Shown: one piece after another, positions 36,641 to 49,555 of the stretch
How positions within the stretch are numbered: position 1 is the first letter of the stretch
Layout of the letters: each line of letters begins with the position of its first letter
NCBI GenBank assembly: GCA_033239005.1
Contig: BSQZ01000015.1
Location: 8,878,001-8,942,000, forward strand
Origin: Lamellibrachia satsuma
Taxonomy: Eukaryota; Annelida; Polychaeta; Sabellida; Siboglinidae
DNA: 64,000 nt
Reading direction: 5' to 3'
Program-made: the position numbers and the translations under genes
Notes under the pieces: generated by a model
What the model was told of the DNA's origin: nothing
Database searches by the model: none
What the model saw: only the letters and a program-made list of their open reading frames with translations

Positions 36641-38919
36641 TACACTATGCAAATGTATAAAAGTGCAAAATCATGAAATGGCGTTGTTTTCATAACTCCC
36701 CAAATCACTGCTGGTACAGTAATCTGCTATACAAAAAATTTATTAAAAAATCTCATTTTGCATAGCAATTTTTTAGATTTATTTCGTGCCCTGGTATATA
36801 GAACCAGCTATATGTGGGCCATTCCATGTCGAAGTGGACAGACATTAAAAATTTAAAGATCAATTATTTTAATAAATGTATATTTTTTGTGATAGCCACT
36901 TATGCTAAATTTTATGGATCTAAAAATCAAATTGCGATCAAAGTTATTGCAAAAATGATATCGCATACACAGTAGACACCTATTATTTTGTAAAGAAAAT
37001 GCAGTAAAAACCACATATGGAAAGCATTAACATATTTATTATGTTTTGTACAATCAAATAATAACTTGCATACATCAATTTGCTTACACCCATAGCAGTT
37101 ATTTAATACAGTACGGTTTGACTGTAGCTCTCAGCCAAATATCTAATAAACACAACTGGTTATTTTCCTACACTGGCATATACTACACATGTTGAAACCA
37201 TGAATGGTTCACTATAGTGAAATGAAACATGTAACATGAGTCAACAAAAAATATGTATTGCCAGTAACCAATATTTTATCATAGTAAAACAGTGCCAGTG
37301 CATGAATAATTGGCATATTCAAAGGTACTATGGCAAGCGCCGCCACATGAAAACAGTTGATTCTAAAGCAGTGCCTTTCCCCGTCAAGGGACAGTATGGA
37401 GCTGAGTACCCCCAAGTCAATCCCAAATTTGCATGATTCTAAAATCATGTTCAGTGTTTGGTACCTTGTTGAATACAAAGATTTGTTGTCCCCAAAAGTG
37501 ATAGGCATATATGCCCACATCAAAATGACTATCTAGTATCAGTATTGGCCAGGTGGAATTTACTGAAAATAACCAAACGAGAGTGACAGCATTTATTACG
37601 AGAGATAAAAATGGTTAAGGTTCTAAATAAACCCGATGTTGCCAACAGCAGTGGACATTTCAAGTTTTCTGTTGCTTTATAGAATATAGTGAATGTGACG
37701 TGAAATATTAGCGGTGTGCTGACCGATGGGACTAACAATTTACATTACCCCAATTTTTTTATTGTCTCATTACCTTGATATGACTTTAATTTGTTGGTAA
37801 TTTACCCAGTAGATTTGTGTGGACCTTGTGGATTTGGATGTTTTTTTAAATAAAGGTTTAACACTTAAAAGCAGCCATTTTCTATCAAATATATTTTTCG
37901 CTATTAATATATAGCTAACAATTTGTAACGCGAGTAACCATGACGCGAGTAATTGATTAATTTGGTAACCACAAGTTTATTAATTATGCAATTCTAAAAC
38001 TGTTGACATATAACGGATACCTTGATATTTTAGCTACATAGCATAAGCAGCCATTTTTAACAGCAGACTAAAAATTTACACTATCTGTCAAAATTTATAT
38101 TACTTTAATTAGTTGGTAATTTATATAAAGTAGATTTATGTGGACTGCTTATGATTTTTTCAATATTTTAAAGCTTGGATTGTAATGCTCACTTGCATGA
38201 TTGGCGGGCTTTAAAATATTTACCCCAATCAGTGTTTTGTTATATGTTATGTGTTCATCTGGAGATAGCAATATGGCAGAGCACACGTCTCGTGTCACTC
38301 ATGTTATAGAAATTTAGGGAAAAAATTATTTATTAAAATGCAAATGTATGGTTCACAAAGAAAAGATATTCAGGACGTTTATGCCGCTATGAAACAAAAT
38401 ATTTGCAGACATAGTGGATGAGTTGGGAGTATGTCTGCACTGCTAAATCATTATGTAATATAGCCTTAGTGTCCCAGGAAAAAAGACCATGGATTAGTCT
38501 TGTCAAATATGAGCACTGTATAATGATACACAAATAGCACAAAATTATCACACTGCGTGCCGCGGCAATTTGATCAAACCCTGGGCCATCAAAATTACAA
38601 AATGTCATTCAGTTGATGGCCCTTTGTAAATTTAATTTGCATACAATTATAACATGTTTAGTATTACTAGAACTGTAATATAATAGTGATTTAAAACTTG
38701 TCAATGGTATTCATTTATTTGTTGGATTAATCGCGCATTACTTAAAAACGCAAATGGAATCGACATGCCACTGTTACTATGAAAATGGCAAATTCGATGA
38801 TTTAAACGTAGTGTCATAGTTTTTAATAATGATGTAAACAAAATGGAATTGTAGCTAATAATTAATTTCTAGTAATAAGGTACTGGTACTACAAAAAAAA
38901 TACATTACCTTGACACAGT
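36641..38919. other. Intron 3 sequence, no gene
   Basis: AT-rich. A GGGCCATTCCATGTCGAAG motif at 36828 resembles the ends of foldback family R4 but no partner end was found. Confidence 0.35.
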
Positions 38920-39145
38920 CTGGCAGTATTTCCCCACCGGTGCTGAGATCCATTCGCCTTTTTCTATATTCCTTTGCCTCCTTGGACCATTGGCATCTGA
39001 TCTACCGATTAGCGATTATTTTTGAAAAATCAGAAAGGTAGTTATTTATTTACGTGTTTGTGCTCACCCAGTATGCTGTTCTACCTGTCGGAGGAAGATG
39101 GAAACAGTGGGCGAATTGAGTGGTGAGCCACTCTCCTGAGGGTGT
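38920..39145 (+). repeat. Dispersed repeat R1, copy 4
   Basis: CAGTCTGGCAGTATTTCC, TTGCCTCCTTGGACCATTGG, TCTGATCTACCGATTAGCG, TTCTACCTGTCGGAGGAAG and GTGAGCCACTCTCC occur in the same order as the 4.1-5.3 kb cluster. Confidence 0.7.
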
Positions 39146-40149
39146 CGGTGGTTTCTTTTACCAGAAAATAGCAGGTGTATTAAAGCTAGTCATATTAACC
39201 ATTTCAGTACTACAACCTTGATCTGCTGTGACCACTGAATACTACATTCCCAGTGAATATGCAAGAAAATCAACTGCATCACTTCAAGTCAAGATTTCGG
39301 CAACAAAAATGCACTTTATGAATAGGAATATTATATATTCTGAAAGTACAATAATCAGCCAGTAAAATGAGCCATATCAGTTTACATTTCATCATTATGG
39401 TAACCAGCAATCCAAGATGGCCATCACGATTTCAACGTTTTTGCAGTTGCTGAACACAATTGTATACCAATGTACAGTTCACCAACATCATTGTTTCGAT
39501 TGTCAACATCCGACAAAGTTTCGTTGCTAAAACTATCAAATAATCTGTCCAAAACATACAGCCAGTTGAAGTAATGCCGTCCACCATTGTGGCCATCGTA
39601 AATTTTTATAATCCATCATTAAAAACTGCAAAAATCTCCAAAAAATCATATTGAGCGATAATCAATGATTGCCGCTACTGAATTTTACCAGAAAATATCA
39701 GGTGTATTATCGTAATTTACTGCTGTATTCCATTGCGTGCACGTAAGATGCGTTCATATGCAAAATTGCAATGTTGTAAGTGTTGTAGTTTTTCTCAAAC
39801 AGTATTTTAAATATAATTTCGTGGTTATTAATGAAAACACAGTCTCAACAAATGCTTATTTTTATGTTGAATTTTAAGGTTTTTCACTGGCATTTTATGT
39901 ATTGTTGACAAAATTTAATGGCCATTTGTAATGTTGACATGTCCCCTTAATTTGCCGCCACAATAGCCCTTGAATCTGTACTTGTAACATGTTGTCTATG
40001 GTATCAGGTTACACCAGCCATCTAACAAACACATGGCAGGGTGTGTCTATGGCCATTTTGATTGGCTCGTCATCCCACGGGGTCACCAGGTCACATACGT
40101 GGCGGCATTTCCGTTCGTGTCAAACGCACGATAAACTACATTAACGCTC
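39146..40149. other. Intron sequence with a spaced direct repeat
   Basis: TTTTACCAGAAAATAGCAGG (about 39157) and TTTTACCAGAAAATATCAGG (about 39687) flank about 530 bp of AT-rich sequence. They could be an old target duplication or a segmental repeat. No gene. Confidence 0.35.
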
Positions 40150-40490
40150 ACTGAATGCTGATATTTGCTGGTTTAAGTACGTGATTTAGTTATGTAGATA
40201 TAATACTGATGTGTACTAGCATTACAGTAACCAGACGATGTGGTGCACTTTCACAGCAAACGAATATAGCTGGTTTGAACATCGTAGCGCACACAGTCGT
40301 TACTATGGAAACACTGTCGCTTTTCCGGGAATTCTAGGGGATTTCCAGAAGGACTGCATTTTTAAAGGATGGATTGGCAAAATATGGCGTTAGCGCCAGG
40401 TGATTTTTTGTGGTGTTGACATTTATTTCAGTATATCCTAGCATATTATAAAGAAAAAAAATCAACTAACACACTAGCTGCCCCAGCCAC
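40150..40490 (+). repeat. Dispersed repeat R6, copy 2
   Basis: Matches 27110-27450 in order and orientation (CAGTAACCAGACGATG, CGAATATAGCTGGTTTG, TACTATGGAAACACTGTC, AAAGGATGGATTGGC). Confidence 0.75.
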
Positions 40491-40539
40491 CTTAAAAGAC
40501 GCAAAGTGATAATGACAGACTACATTATTGAATTCGAAT

Positions 40540-41410
40540 AGAGGTACAGCAAGTCTATGAGATATGAAATGAATCTACCTGATGCAACGTTGGCATTCAA
40601 ATTAGTGCACAATGCCAAAGAGCAACAGTTGGCTTTAACTTCTTCAGCAGATCTGACTTTTGCGTCCATGAAATCTGCTCTCAGGCGGATTTTTGGAGAC
40701 AGAAGTACATGCACACAAGGAGCTGATGCTATTCAAGTGAAACGAGACTGTGTATGCAACACAACTGAAAGAAAGAATGGTGGTGGATATGCAACCTCAA
40801 AGAAATCCCTGAAGGTATAATTCCCAAAGCTCGGTTGGTTGCTCGGGGCTTTGAGGAATTGGAAACTAGGGCCTTGTCAAAAGACTCCAACTTGTGCAAC
40901 AAAATCTCCTATACTTGTTCTATTGGTTCTTGCTGCAAAACGTGGGAAGCCTCATTCGATGGACATAAAGACGGCCTTTCTACAAGGGTCTGAATTAGAG
41001 AGGGAGATTTTTATAAGGCCTCCTGCAGAAGCCAAGGTCAAGGGAATTGTTTGGCAACTGCGAAAGTGTGTCTATGGACTAGCAGATGCTTCTCTCTACT
41101 GGTATTATAAAGTGCGCTGTTCGAAGCATATTGGCATGCCACGTGGATGACTTTATATGGGGAGGAACAATGAACTTTCAACAAGATCAGATCGACTTTC
41201 TGTGTGGGTTGCTAACATGGGAAAGAAAACAAGACTTTCTCTTATGTTGGTAGAGAGTTGTCTTGTTCTGAAGTAGGAATACAACTTCAACAATAAAATT
41301 ACATCAACAACGTGCATCCGATTCATCTTGAGAAATCTAGGATGCTGCAGCGTCACTCGACCTTGACCAAATGTGAATTTGAGGCATATCGGTCCAAAAA
41401 TACTGCAGTG
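40540..41410 (+). mobile_element. Ty1/copia retrotransposon relic (gag joined to RT)
   Basis: The first frame (40557-40820) is a copia-type gag piece (LPDATLAFKLVHNAKEQQLA, DLTFASMKSALRRIFGD). Next come ARLVARGFEE in another frame and the RT core (MDIKTAFLQGSELEREIFIR, CVYGLADASLYWYYKV; frame 40839-41150). A DDFIWGG box follows at about 41138, then worn RT. Protease, integrase and RNase H are missing, so a large internal deletion joins gag to RT. No LTRs were found. The relic ends against an L2-like LINE tail at about 41412. It is inactive. Confidence 0.82.
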
Positions 41411-41411
41411 C

Positions 41412-42025
41412 AGAATACTGCCGCCTGCATTGTTTCACGTGTCCCCAGGTGGTGTCATATCATGCCTGGCTTCCAATAAAGTACCATGTGCAATTTGAGG
41501 TACGCATACTGACATACAAGGCAATGCAAAGTGAAGGACCTTCCTACATCAAGGACATGCTGTTGCATCACAACCCTCGAAGGACACTTCGTCCTGTAAG
41601 CAAGTTACTGCTTGATGTGCCCATATCCAGGACATATCTGGGGAACAGAGCCTTCTCTGTGGCTGCCCCCACACTGTGGAACAACATCCCACTTGGTATT
41701 CGCCAGGCTCCCTCGACTGATGCCTTCAAGAGACTATTAAAGACTTGTTTTGCCAAGCTTTTTAGATTAGCTTTAATGAGTTGTGACATTTTATAGAGAT
41801 ATTGTATATTTTATAGATAGTTTTGTGTGTGTTTATTTTAGAGATAATTTTATTTAATTATTGTAATTTTGCATATCTTAGACAACTAGTTTTAAGTTTG
41901 CATATTTTAGAAATACTGTAGTTTTCTTTGACCTTTGTATAACTTGTTTTAATAAACCTGAAAAGCGCCCTTGAGCAGTTTAGGCTGAAAAGGGCACTGT
42001 ATAAATATTTATATTATTATTATGA
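41412..42025 (+). mobile_element. L2/CR1-like LINE 3' tail
   Basis: The C-terminal RT connection region reads QNTAACIVSRVPR, then (after an in-frame TAA) ILTYKAMQSEGPSYIKDML, DVPISRTYLGNRAFSVAAPT and LWNNIPLGIRQ. This is typical of L2-clade LINE ends. The non-coding tail (AAAGCGCCCTTGAGC, GGGCACTGTATAAATA) ends in TTA repeats at about 42008-42022, as in L2 elements. The 5' part is absent (truncated at the copia relic). Confidence 0.82.
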
Positions 42026-42490
42026 ATGAACAATCAATGAGATTGAGAAATAGTTTGATGACATTTACTGGACAGATAACATCACAGACTTTGTTGTTTG
42101 CATAAAGTCTAACAGGACACTACATTTTTCATTTATTACAGAGGAGTTTGTTAACTTGTTATCTTTGTTTAAATATCAGTGTTATCTTTGTTTACATTTT
42201 ACACATGTCTAACGCAGGGAGGTTCTGTTTCTGTTTCCGGTGGATGACGGGAAGGCAATGGCCGGTTTTTGTATAACACAGTTGTGCAAATGACTTATTA
42301 TGCTTTAATAAATCTTTAATTGTGTTCTTAAACCATCTTGAGTCAAATCTAACATCATAAGAAATTTAAATAACCATTAACATGCTAATAACATGCTTTA
42401 AGATGCCTCGTGTTACTTTCCATAATAGAATATGGCTGTAATTTTAAGAGTTAATTAGGTAATTAAATTCGCAAATTTGTCAACTGTTGA
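42026..42490. other. Intron spacer, nothing recognised
   Basis: AT-rich sequence between two LINE tails. Confidence 0.4.
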
Positions 42491-43797
42491 GATTTAACAA
42501 GATTTAACAAGATTTGCCATCCAAGCCAAAGGCCCAGATGGCAAGTGGACAAGGAAGCCATTGGCTTATCGAGAGTCCAACAATGTTCACCTACTTATAA
42601 CCCGCCCTCCTGATATATGTGTCAACTTTGTTTTTAAACATATTCACGCTGCTAGCAGTTACACAATCTGTAGACAGTTTGTTCCATTCATTTATTGTCC
42701 TCTGTGAGAACGAGTGCTTCCTGATGTCCAATCTACATTGATCCTTTACTAATTTTACCTCGTGTCCTCTAGTTTTGCTATCCTTCTTGAGTGAGAAAAA
42801 CATATTTCTATCAATATTTTCATACCCATTCAATATCTTAAAAACTTCAATCTGATCTCCTCTTAACCTCCTTGTCTCTAGAGTTGTTAAACCACATTCT
42901 TTCAGGCGTTCTTCATAACTAAGGTCTCTAAGTTCTGGAATCATTTTAGTTGCTCTCCTTTGTATGCGTTCAAGCGTATCTATATCCTTCTTACGATATG
43001 GTCTCCATGCTTGTATACAGTATTCTAAATGAGGTCTAACTATTGCTTTATAAAGAGGTATAATTAACTTTTTTCCCTTGTATGTTATGTTTCTTTTAAT
43101 CAATCCAAGAATTTGATTACCCTTTGAAGCTGCAATACCACACTGCTCTGAAACTTTCATATCAGCGCTTATTGTAACTCCTAAGTCCTTTTCTTTTACA
43201 GTAGTACCAAGAACAGTAGCTCCCATTTTATAGTTTACATTCAAGTTCCCATGTCCTGTATGTAGGCATTTACATTTCCCAAAATTTAACAGCATCTGCC
43301 ATTTCTCAGACCATTTCACTAATCTGTCTAGATCGTTTTGTAAATGTTGTTTATCACCATCAGTATTAACCTTTCTAAACAGTTTTGTGTCGTCCGCAAA
43401 TTTCAGTACGTTACTTGTAATACTCTCGTCCAAGTCATTGATATAAATTAAGAATAATATAGGTCCTAATACTGATCCTTGAGGTACCCCACTCAAAACC
43501 GATTTCCAATTTGAAACTTCGCCATCTACTACAACTCGTTGTCTTCTGTCAGTCAGCCATTGTTCTATCCAGTCAGTTATGCTATCCCCGATACCATGGG
43601 CTTTTAATTTAAGTAGCAATCTTTGATGTGGCACTTTGTCAAAAGCTTTCTGAAAATCTAAGTAGATAATATCTACTGGCGATCCCACGTCTATCCACTT
43701 AGTGATTTCTTCCAAAAAACATAACATATTTGTTAAGCATGACCTCGCTTTAAGGAATCCATGTTGAGATGAATTTAATAATCTATGCTTAACGAGG
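42491..43797 (-). mobile_element. CR1-like LINE, 5'-truncated, copy 1 (open RT frame)
   Basis: An uninterrupted minus-strand frame runs from the truncation point at 43797 to a stop at 42591. It encodes RT from motif A (IYLDFQKAFDKVPHQRLLLK) through GVPQGSVLGPILFLIYINDL and the catalytic FADD (KFADDTKLFR). It ends with the connection region (YCIQAWRPYRKKDI, QRRATKMIPELRDL) and FSQRTINEWNKLS. The 3' end carries a decamer repeat (GATTTAACAA on the + strand, 42491-42515) instead of poly-A, as in CR1-type LINEs. Compared with the copy at 60784, sequence diverges after AACGAGG at 43791-43797, which marks the 5' truncation. The intact frame indicates a recent insertion into DOT1L intron 3. Confidence 0.92.
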
Positions 43798-44841
43798 GAG
43801 ATATATTGTAATGTAATTTATCGTCATTCCCTAGGCATATTTTTGTTTATCGACAAGACCACTAGATAAATCCCTCAATTTCAGTATAATATTTTGTCTC
43901 AAATGATGCAATAAAACACGCATCGCATACACCACTCGATCCAGCAATCTTCTCTTCTGTAAATTTGAAGCCTAGTGATAAACAATACAAACAATTTAAC
44001 TTCTAGCTGCAACTTATAACACTGACAAACATGGCCGCTAGAACATGTGGTTTGCATCTTTCTTTGAAAGCCGGCAAATTACTGTAAATCAGGCATGGGT
44101 TAATTTAAATTAGTAATTGTCAATTTGTTAATTGAATTAACTCAATTAATTTAATTTATCAGATAGGCTTATTTAATGTAATTGAGTTTATTAACTTTAC
44201 CAAAAGGGGTTAATTTAATTTAATTGACAAATTCCCAATTTTGTAAAACTGCAGTAGGCTTGCAGTAGGAAGTACTAGTTTCATGTTCTATTGCACACAC
44301 TCATGCTAACACATTGGATCATTGTCACCCTGTAGTGTCCAAAAAACAAAATAGCAAAGCTACACATAATTTACTTTCTTATATTTCTAGATCCAAAATA
44401 TTTTGCATAAAAAATAAATAACTATCTTATCGTTGAGATAATCTTTGTTAACCATGTAACGCCTTGGATTTCATGGTTTTTGACATGCAAATTGTGTTTT
44501 GGACAGTTTTTTAAATAGTTTTGGGCATCTTTGCCACATCTGAACTAACTTAGGTATTTTTGCCAGACGGAAAAAAACATGGTTGTTCACCGATGTCCAA
44601 AATCTTCCGACCCTAATACCATTATTTATCTATGCCCAGTCGTGATCTCGAGACTAAGACAAGCTAAATATTAGTTATAGCCAGATTATTATACTACTTG
44701 TTAATGTTGTATGTTTATTTGTACCATGGATGTTAAAGTCAGTATTTCCTAGCATGTTGTATGAGAGAGAAAAGTACTAAATGTTGGATAATGAGGAATG
44801 TCAGTAGCATGGTGCTTCACCTGTGGTTGTTTTGTTTTCAG
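43798..44841. other. End of intron 3; AATTAA-rich stretch
   Basis: At 44095-44245 TTAATTTAA/AATTGA/TCAATTAA motifs recur in both orientations after CAGGCATGGG. This resembles the motif-rich ends of miniature hAT elements. No gene. Confidence 0.35.
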
Positions 44842-44905
44842 CTATGAAAGTATGAGGGATTTGTGTCAGCGCTACAATTGTGCAGTGGACAGAGCACTGG
44901 AATGT
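44842..44905 (+). CDS. DOT1L: DOT1L exon 4
   Basis: This 64-nt exon sits between acceptor TTTTGTTTTCAG and donor GTAAGT. It encodes (S)YESMRDLCQRYNCAVDRALEC and matches the DOT1L helix SFESMQRLCDKYNRAIDSI. The Ser codon is completed across the junction with exon 3, and the exon ends in phase 0. An alternative donor two bases upstream (GTGTAA) would break the frame with exon 5, so the GTAAGT donor at 44906 is preferred. A linker of several residues present in human DOT1L (around WKGTTQP) is shorter here. Confidence 0.9.
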
Positions 44906-46789
44906 GTAAGTTGATAAACTACACAACAAAGTTCTATGTAAAATACTGTGTCCTCTTCTAGGTGGGCTTATAAGCATGTAGAGTGTACTGTTGGACAAGC
45001 ATTGTCTTACAAAATTTAATATAAAATTACCTTTTCCTTGTGAGTGCTGGATTACTACCAAAATCACTGGCACTGCTGTTTTTATTATGCTAGTACAAAC
45101 ACATCTGGCATTTACATCTGGGAACATAAAACATTTAGCTATATACATCAGGGGACATACAGCAATCATGTTGATTTAAAAATAAAGATACGTTCTTATA
45201 GTTATATGAAGCTCACAATCGAGTCCTTAAAACTGCTCAAAGTTTTACATTTCAACCCCTGGCAGACCTGTATGTTCTGATACCAATTTGACTTCTCTGA
45301 AAAAGATTTCAGCCATGCTGCAATTACTGCAAGAGTACTGTTTACACAGTATCCATCATTGTCTATGGTATGGTGTATCATTGGACAGGTATTATTATAC
45401 AGTTTGCAACCATTTTTTTATTCTGCTTAATTAGTAATTATGAGTTACGACTGAAACAGATCCAGTCACTATTCTTTATTATTATTATTTGTTCATGGTT
45501 CAGGTTTGAGCAATTTATTCTCAAGGTAAAGTTCATGTATACCAGAAAGGATGTCTTTGTGTGTTTCATTATGGCAATGCATATAATTAATCAATCTTTG
45601 TATTTTCAGACATGTTAAGTCTCCTGGATTCGCCAGGAGACTCTCAGAAATTTATCAAATCTTCAGTTCCTTCAGACGGGAGAACAAACCTGGATTTCTA
45701 ATGAAGCCAAACATATTTTAAGTTTTGTGCAGAGTGGACAAGGGAGACGTAGCTAAACAGTATCTTTGTGCTTTGCCAGTTGTTGAAGTTATTTATACAC
45801 GTTAAATGAATGATCCCTTATTATCGCTCACATGGGCATATCGAATTCGTATAATGCCCCATTGTATATAATCTCCATTATATACAAGTTTTGTTTAATT
45901 CATATATATTTGATAATTGTCACAATCGGAGCACATCATGAATGAAAAGACAATTAAAAAACAGGTTTTCATCAAAAACCGCCTGCATCACCTAGGATCA
46001 CAAAGAAAAAGAAAATGCTTCAGTTCAAGCCCTGCCAGTGAATATTATGTTAGTTGCTTAAGTGTAATAAATATGTAGGCTACTTCCTGCCAAGTACGGG
46101 ATGTCATACCATAGTAAATTCCAGGAGTTGAAAACTAATTTTGTTATACCTAGCTAGACCATCAGAGCATCTACAACCATGTTATTCTACTAATCCACAA
46201 AGAATTTGTCTGCTTGTTTATCTTTTTCCTTGTGGAGTCTTTTGTACCTATTGCTGTTGCTGTCCTGAATGCTGCACTCAAGTGACGTGTCAGAAGAGCT
46301 GCTGCTTTTGTGTGTGTGGGGTGGTGGAGACAGTGTTTATGCACATTTATATTATGTATTCATTTAATTCATTGCTTTAATCTGCATGTACCAAGCATTA
46401 TTTGCATCACTTCTTATCACTGTATGTTTTTGACAATGCAGGTATTGTAGTACCAATGCCCTTCTGTGATGTTCTGGGATAAAGCTTGGGCTTGATCAGT
46501 TTTAGTCCCCCTTGTATGCTTGATATACATTTAGATTTATCCAAGTATGTTTATGTTGTATAGTTTGTTTTCTTTTTAATATATTCTTATGTTTTATTTA
46601 TAGATATTTTACTCATAAACTTCACAACATACATGTGTATGCAATCATATTGGGTGTTTGTGTATGTGTTTTATTTTTTTTTATAATTGACTGAGCTAAT
46701 TAATCAATGGATGAGTCTGAAGACAAATATTTATTTTAAAATGTGTGGTTTTAAGACAGACAATAAAGTATTTTTGATTTTGATTTTAT
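44906..46789. other. Intron 4 sequence, no gene
   Basis: A perfect hairpin CTCCTGG-ATTCG-CCAGGAG lies near 45620-45640. The Cys-rich frame 46141-46380 has no recognised family and overlaps AT-rich sequence. Confidence 0.35.
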
Positions 46790-47370
46790 TCCAGTCTAAG
46801 GCCTGTCTTGTGACATTGTTGGTTTGTTTTCGGAGGGTGTGTCCTATCCATGTCCATTTTCTTCTTGTAATCCCTCCTGAGAGTCCTGATACTGTGTTGC
46901 TCTGGCCTCCTCCACATTTCTTTGTTTGTGGTTTTATCTTGCCATTTGGTTTTCAGGATGTATCTCAGACATTTGTTAATGAATGTTTGTAGCATTCGGG
47001 TTGTTGTCGTGGTTGCTCTCCATGTCTCAGAACCATATAGCAGCACACTTTTCACATTGGTGTTGAAGATTCTGATCTTGTTTCATGTTGAGAAAGATGA
47101 TGTGTTCCACACTATCTTTAAAATGCTGAATTCATGCCTGGCCTTTCCAGTCCTGTTTTTGACATCTTCATCTGTTCCTCCTTTGTCTGTCACTACACTT
47201 CCTAGATAGGTGAATTTGTTGTCCTCCTCTATATCTTTTCCCTTCAGCTGTACCTTAGCTTGTTGTCTACTGTTCACCTTTAGTAGTTTTGTTTTCTCTA
47301 TGTTAATTTTCAAGCCTATCTTTTCTGCTTCCTGCATCAATTTGTTGGACTTCTTTTGCATTTGTTTGTG

Positions 47371-47414
<44 letters not shown>

Positions 47415-48560
47415 ACAGAAGGCAGATGTCGTCTGCAAAATCTAGATAATCCAACTGTTCAGTGAATGTCCACTGGATGCCACTTTAGCCCTGTCTCTCT
47501 CATTATCCAGTCTATCACCATGATAAAAAATGGTGATAGGATGCACCCCTGTCTCATGCCTGTCTTTACTTCAAATGTCTGAGACAGTTTTCCATTATGG
47601 ATAACTTGGCAGGTGGAGTTTTCGTACATCTGCTGGATTAGTGTCACAAACTTTGCTGGTATTCTGTAATGATGCATCAGCATCCAGATAACGTCTCTGT
47701 CTACACTATCAAAAGCTTTCTCAAAGTCTATGAAATTAATGTATAGGGGTGATTGCTACTCAATTGATTGTTCTGTGATTATTCTCAGTGTCATGGTCAG
47801 TGCATGATTTGTTTTTCCAAAAACAAGCTTGTTCTTCATGTAGTGTTTTATCCAGTGCTCCTTTCAGTCTGTCCAGTAGTATGCGTGTGAAGACAGATGT
47901 GTGATTCCTCTCCAGTTCTTGCACACTCCCAAGTCACCTTTCTTTGGCAGTTTTACAAGGTATCCGTTTTTTCATTCTGTTGGGACTTTCTCTTGTTCCC
48001 AAATCTTCAAGAATAGATGTGCAATATATCTGTTGTTTTTATCGGGTCTGCTTTCAGAATCTCTGGTGGTATGCCATCTGGTACTGGTGTCTTTCCATCC
48101 TTTAACATCTTCAGTGTTCTATTTATTTCAGCCTTTGAAGGTGGATTTGTGTTAACACTTAATAACATTTCTGCTATTGGTATGTCTGGTCTTTCTGCTG
48201 GTGTGTCTCCGTTGTTCTTCTTCCCATCTTGATCTTTGCTCCGCTTCCTTCTTTATGGTTCTTCCTTCCTTGTCTATCACTGGTTTTGAAGGATTTCTTC
48301 TTTTCCCCACTAGTGTTATTGTTAGCAGCCATGTTGCTGTTGATAGCCACACCTTATGTTTTCTCTCTCTTTTGCCTATGACTTCTTTGTTGCATGTTTC
48401 TTTCCAGGTTTCTTGTTGCGTGGACCAGACAATGTTTATTGAGTCCTCTGTCATATCCTCTAGGGCTTCAAACCTGTTTCTCACAGCACATTTGAACTTG
48501 AGTTTTATTTCTCTTGACTTTAGCTTGTGAACATTGTACTGTTGTGGTCTATTTGCTGTG
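46790..48560 (-). mobile_element. Endonuclease/RT LINE (RTE-like), RT part, decayed
   Basis: The minus strand carries, in order, the region before RT (48152-48484: RNRFEALEDMTEDSINIVW, VIDKEGRTIKKEAEQRSRW) and a worn palm. Then come RIPAKFVTLIQQMYENSTCQ and MRQGCILSPFF (47459-47683) and DYLDFADDICLLSH with FTYLGSVVTDKGGTDEDVKN (47083-47454). The C-terminus is VLLYGSETWRATTTTTRML and [14 protein letters not shown] (46786-47055). Stops and frameshifts separate these pieces. The endonuclease half is missing. It belongs to the same broad family as 53010-57005. A GT/GTGC microsatellite has expanded in frame just after the FADD box. Confidence 0.85.
47367..47414. repeat. (GT)n(GTGC)n microsatellite inside RT frame
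   Basis: GT repeats grade into GTGC (complement GCAC) repeats, giving a His/Ala/Arg/Thr run in the minus-strand RT frame. Confidence 0.95.
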
Positions 48561-49555
48561 TTTGCATATTTCTTCAGCGTTATTCTAAGAGTTCCTAGTA
48601 AAAGAAACTTAACATGTATGTATTTTTCTATATTTACAACTCTGGTTTACTATGCTTAAAATCACAAAAAAAATACTTCTATAGATTAAACAGTAATTTG
48701 TTATTATTTAATATAACTATCAGTCAGGCAAATATAACATAATAATAATATAATATAAATATAATATAACACAACAGGTTCAGCCATCTTATATCTTAAC
48801 CATAATATATTTGCGATACGTATTGCAATACGATCCTCTGGATTATACAGATGTTTTCCATATTTAGCATTAATGCAGGTGACATAACATTCTCTGTACA
48901 TATGGTCAAATCTCATGAACCGTTAGCACATCGTGTCTTGTAAAATGTAAAAAATATTATATCGTTTTCATGTCTTGGTTACATAAAGTAGACATTTTTG
49001 AGGTCTTGAAAATAGATATTCTCGTCGCTAAATCTTAATGCATTCCCTGTGGTATGTCAATCCAAGCAATATGTACCTACTGTCATTGTGTGTTTAATGA
49101 ATATATATATATATATATATACAGTATATTCAGAATTTGATGAGTATCATAGTTGTTGTCTATCAGACTGGTAGACAACATACTGGTGCTATCAAGACAC
49201 CTAGAAAAAAAAATTTCTACTATATTTTTCATATTTGTCAGGGATCAAGATGGTTATGTTATTGATTTACCGACTGGGAATTTAATACAGGATATCCTTT
49301 TGAATACTACCAATACAAAGAACATGGTACAAACAAATATTGCAACCACTGAATTGTATAATTAAATATAGGGCATTTTAGGAGTATAAATTTCATTGTC
49401 ATATCCAACATACTGAAACATTGATAAGTAGCAAATGTGAATCGTCAGGCAGAAATAGCTAGAAAACACAAAAGTCAACAAGGCTCAATGGGGGACAAGC
49501 TGCCTCTGATTATTCGTCCTGTTTCTACAACTACACAGACAGTAGTTATGGTGAC
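48561..49555. other. Intron 4 sequence; (TA)n at 49101-49121
   Basis: AT-rich. One short TA microsatellite. No gene. Confidence 0.5.

Noticed and set aside
42591..43727. Longest frame in the window as a host gene
   Set aside because: It is the RT of a 5'-truncated CR1-like LINE with a decamer-repeat tail and a near-identical second copy at 60.8 kb.
46141..46380. Cys-rich secreted peptide
   Set aside because: No clear signal peptide or conserved Cys pattern, and no splice or poly-A support. Likely chance.
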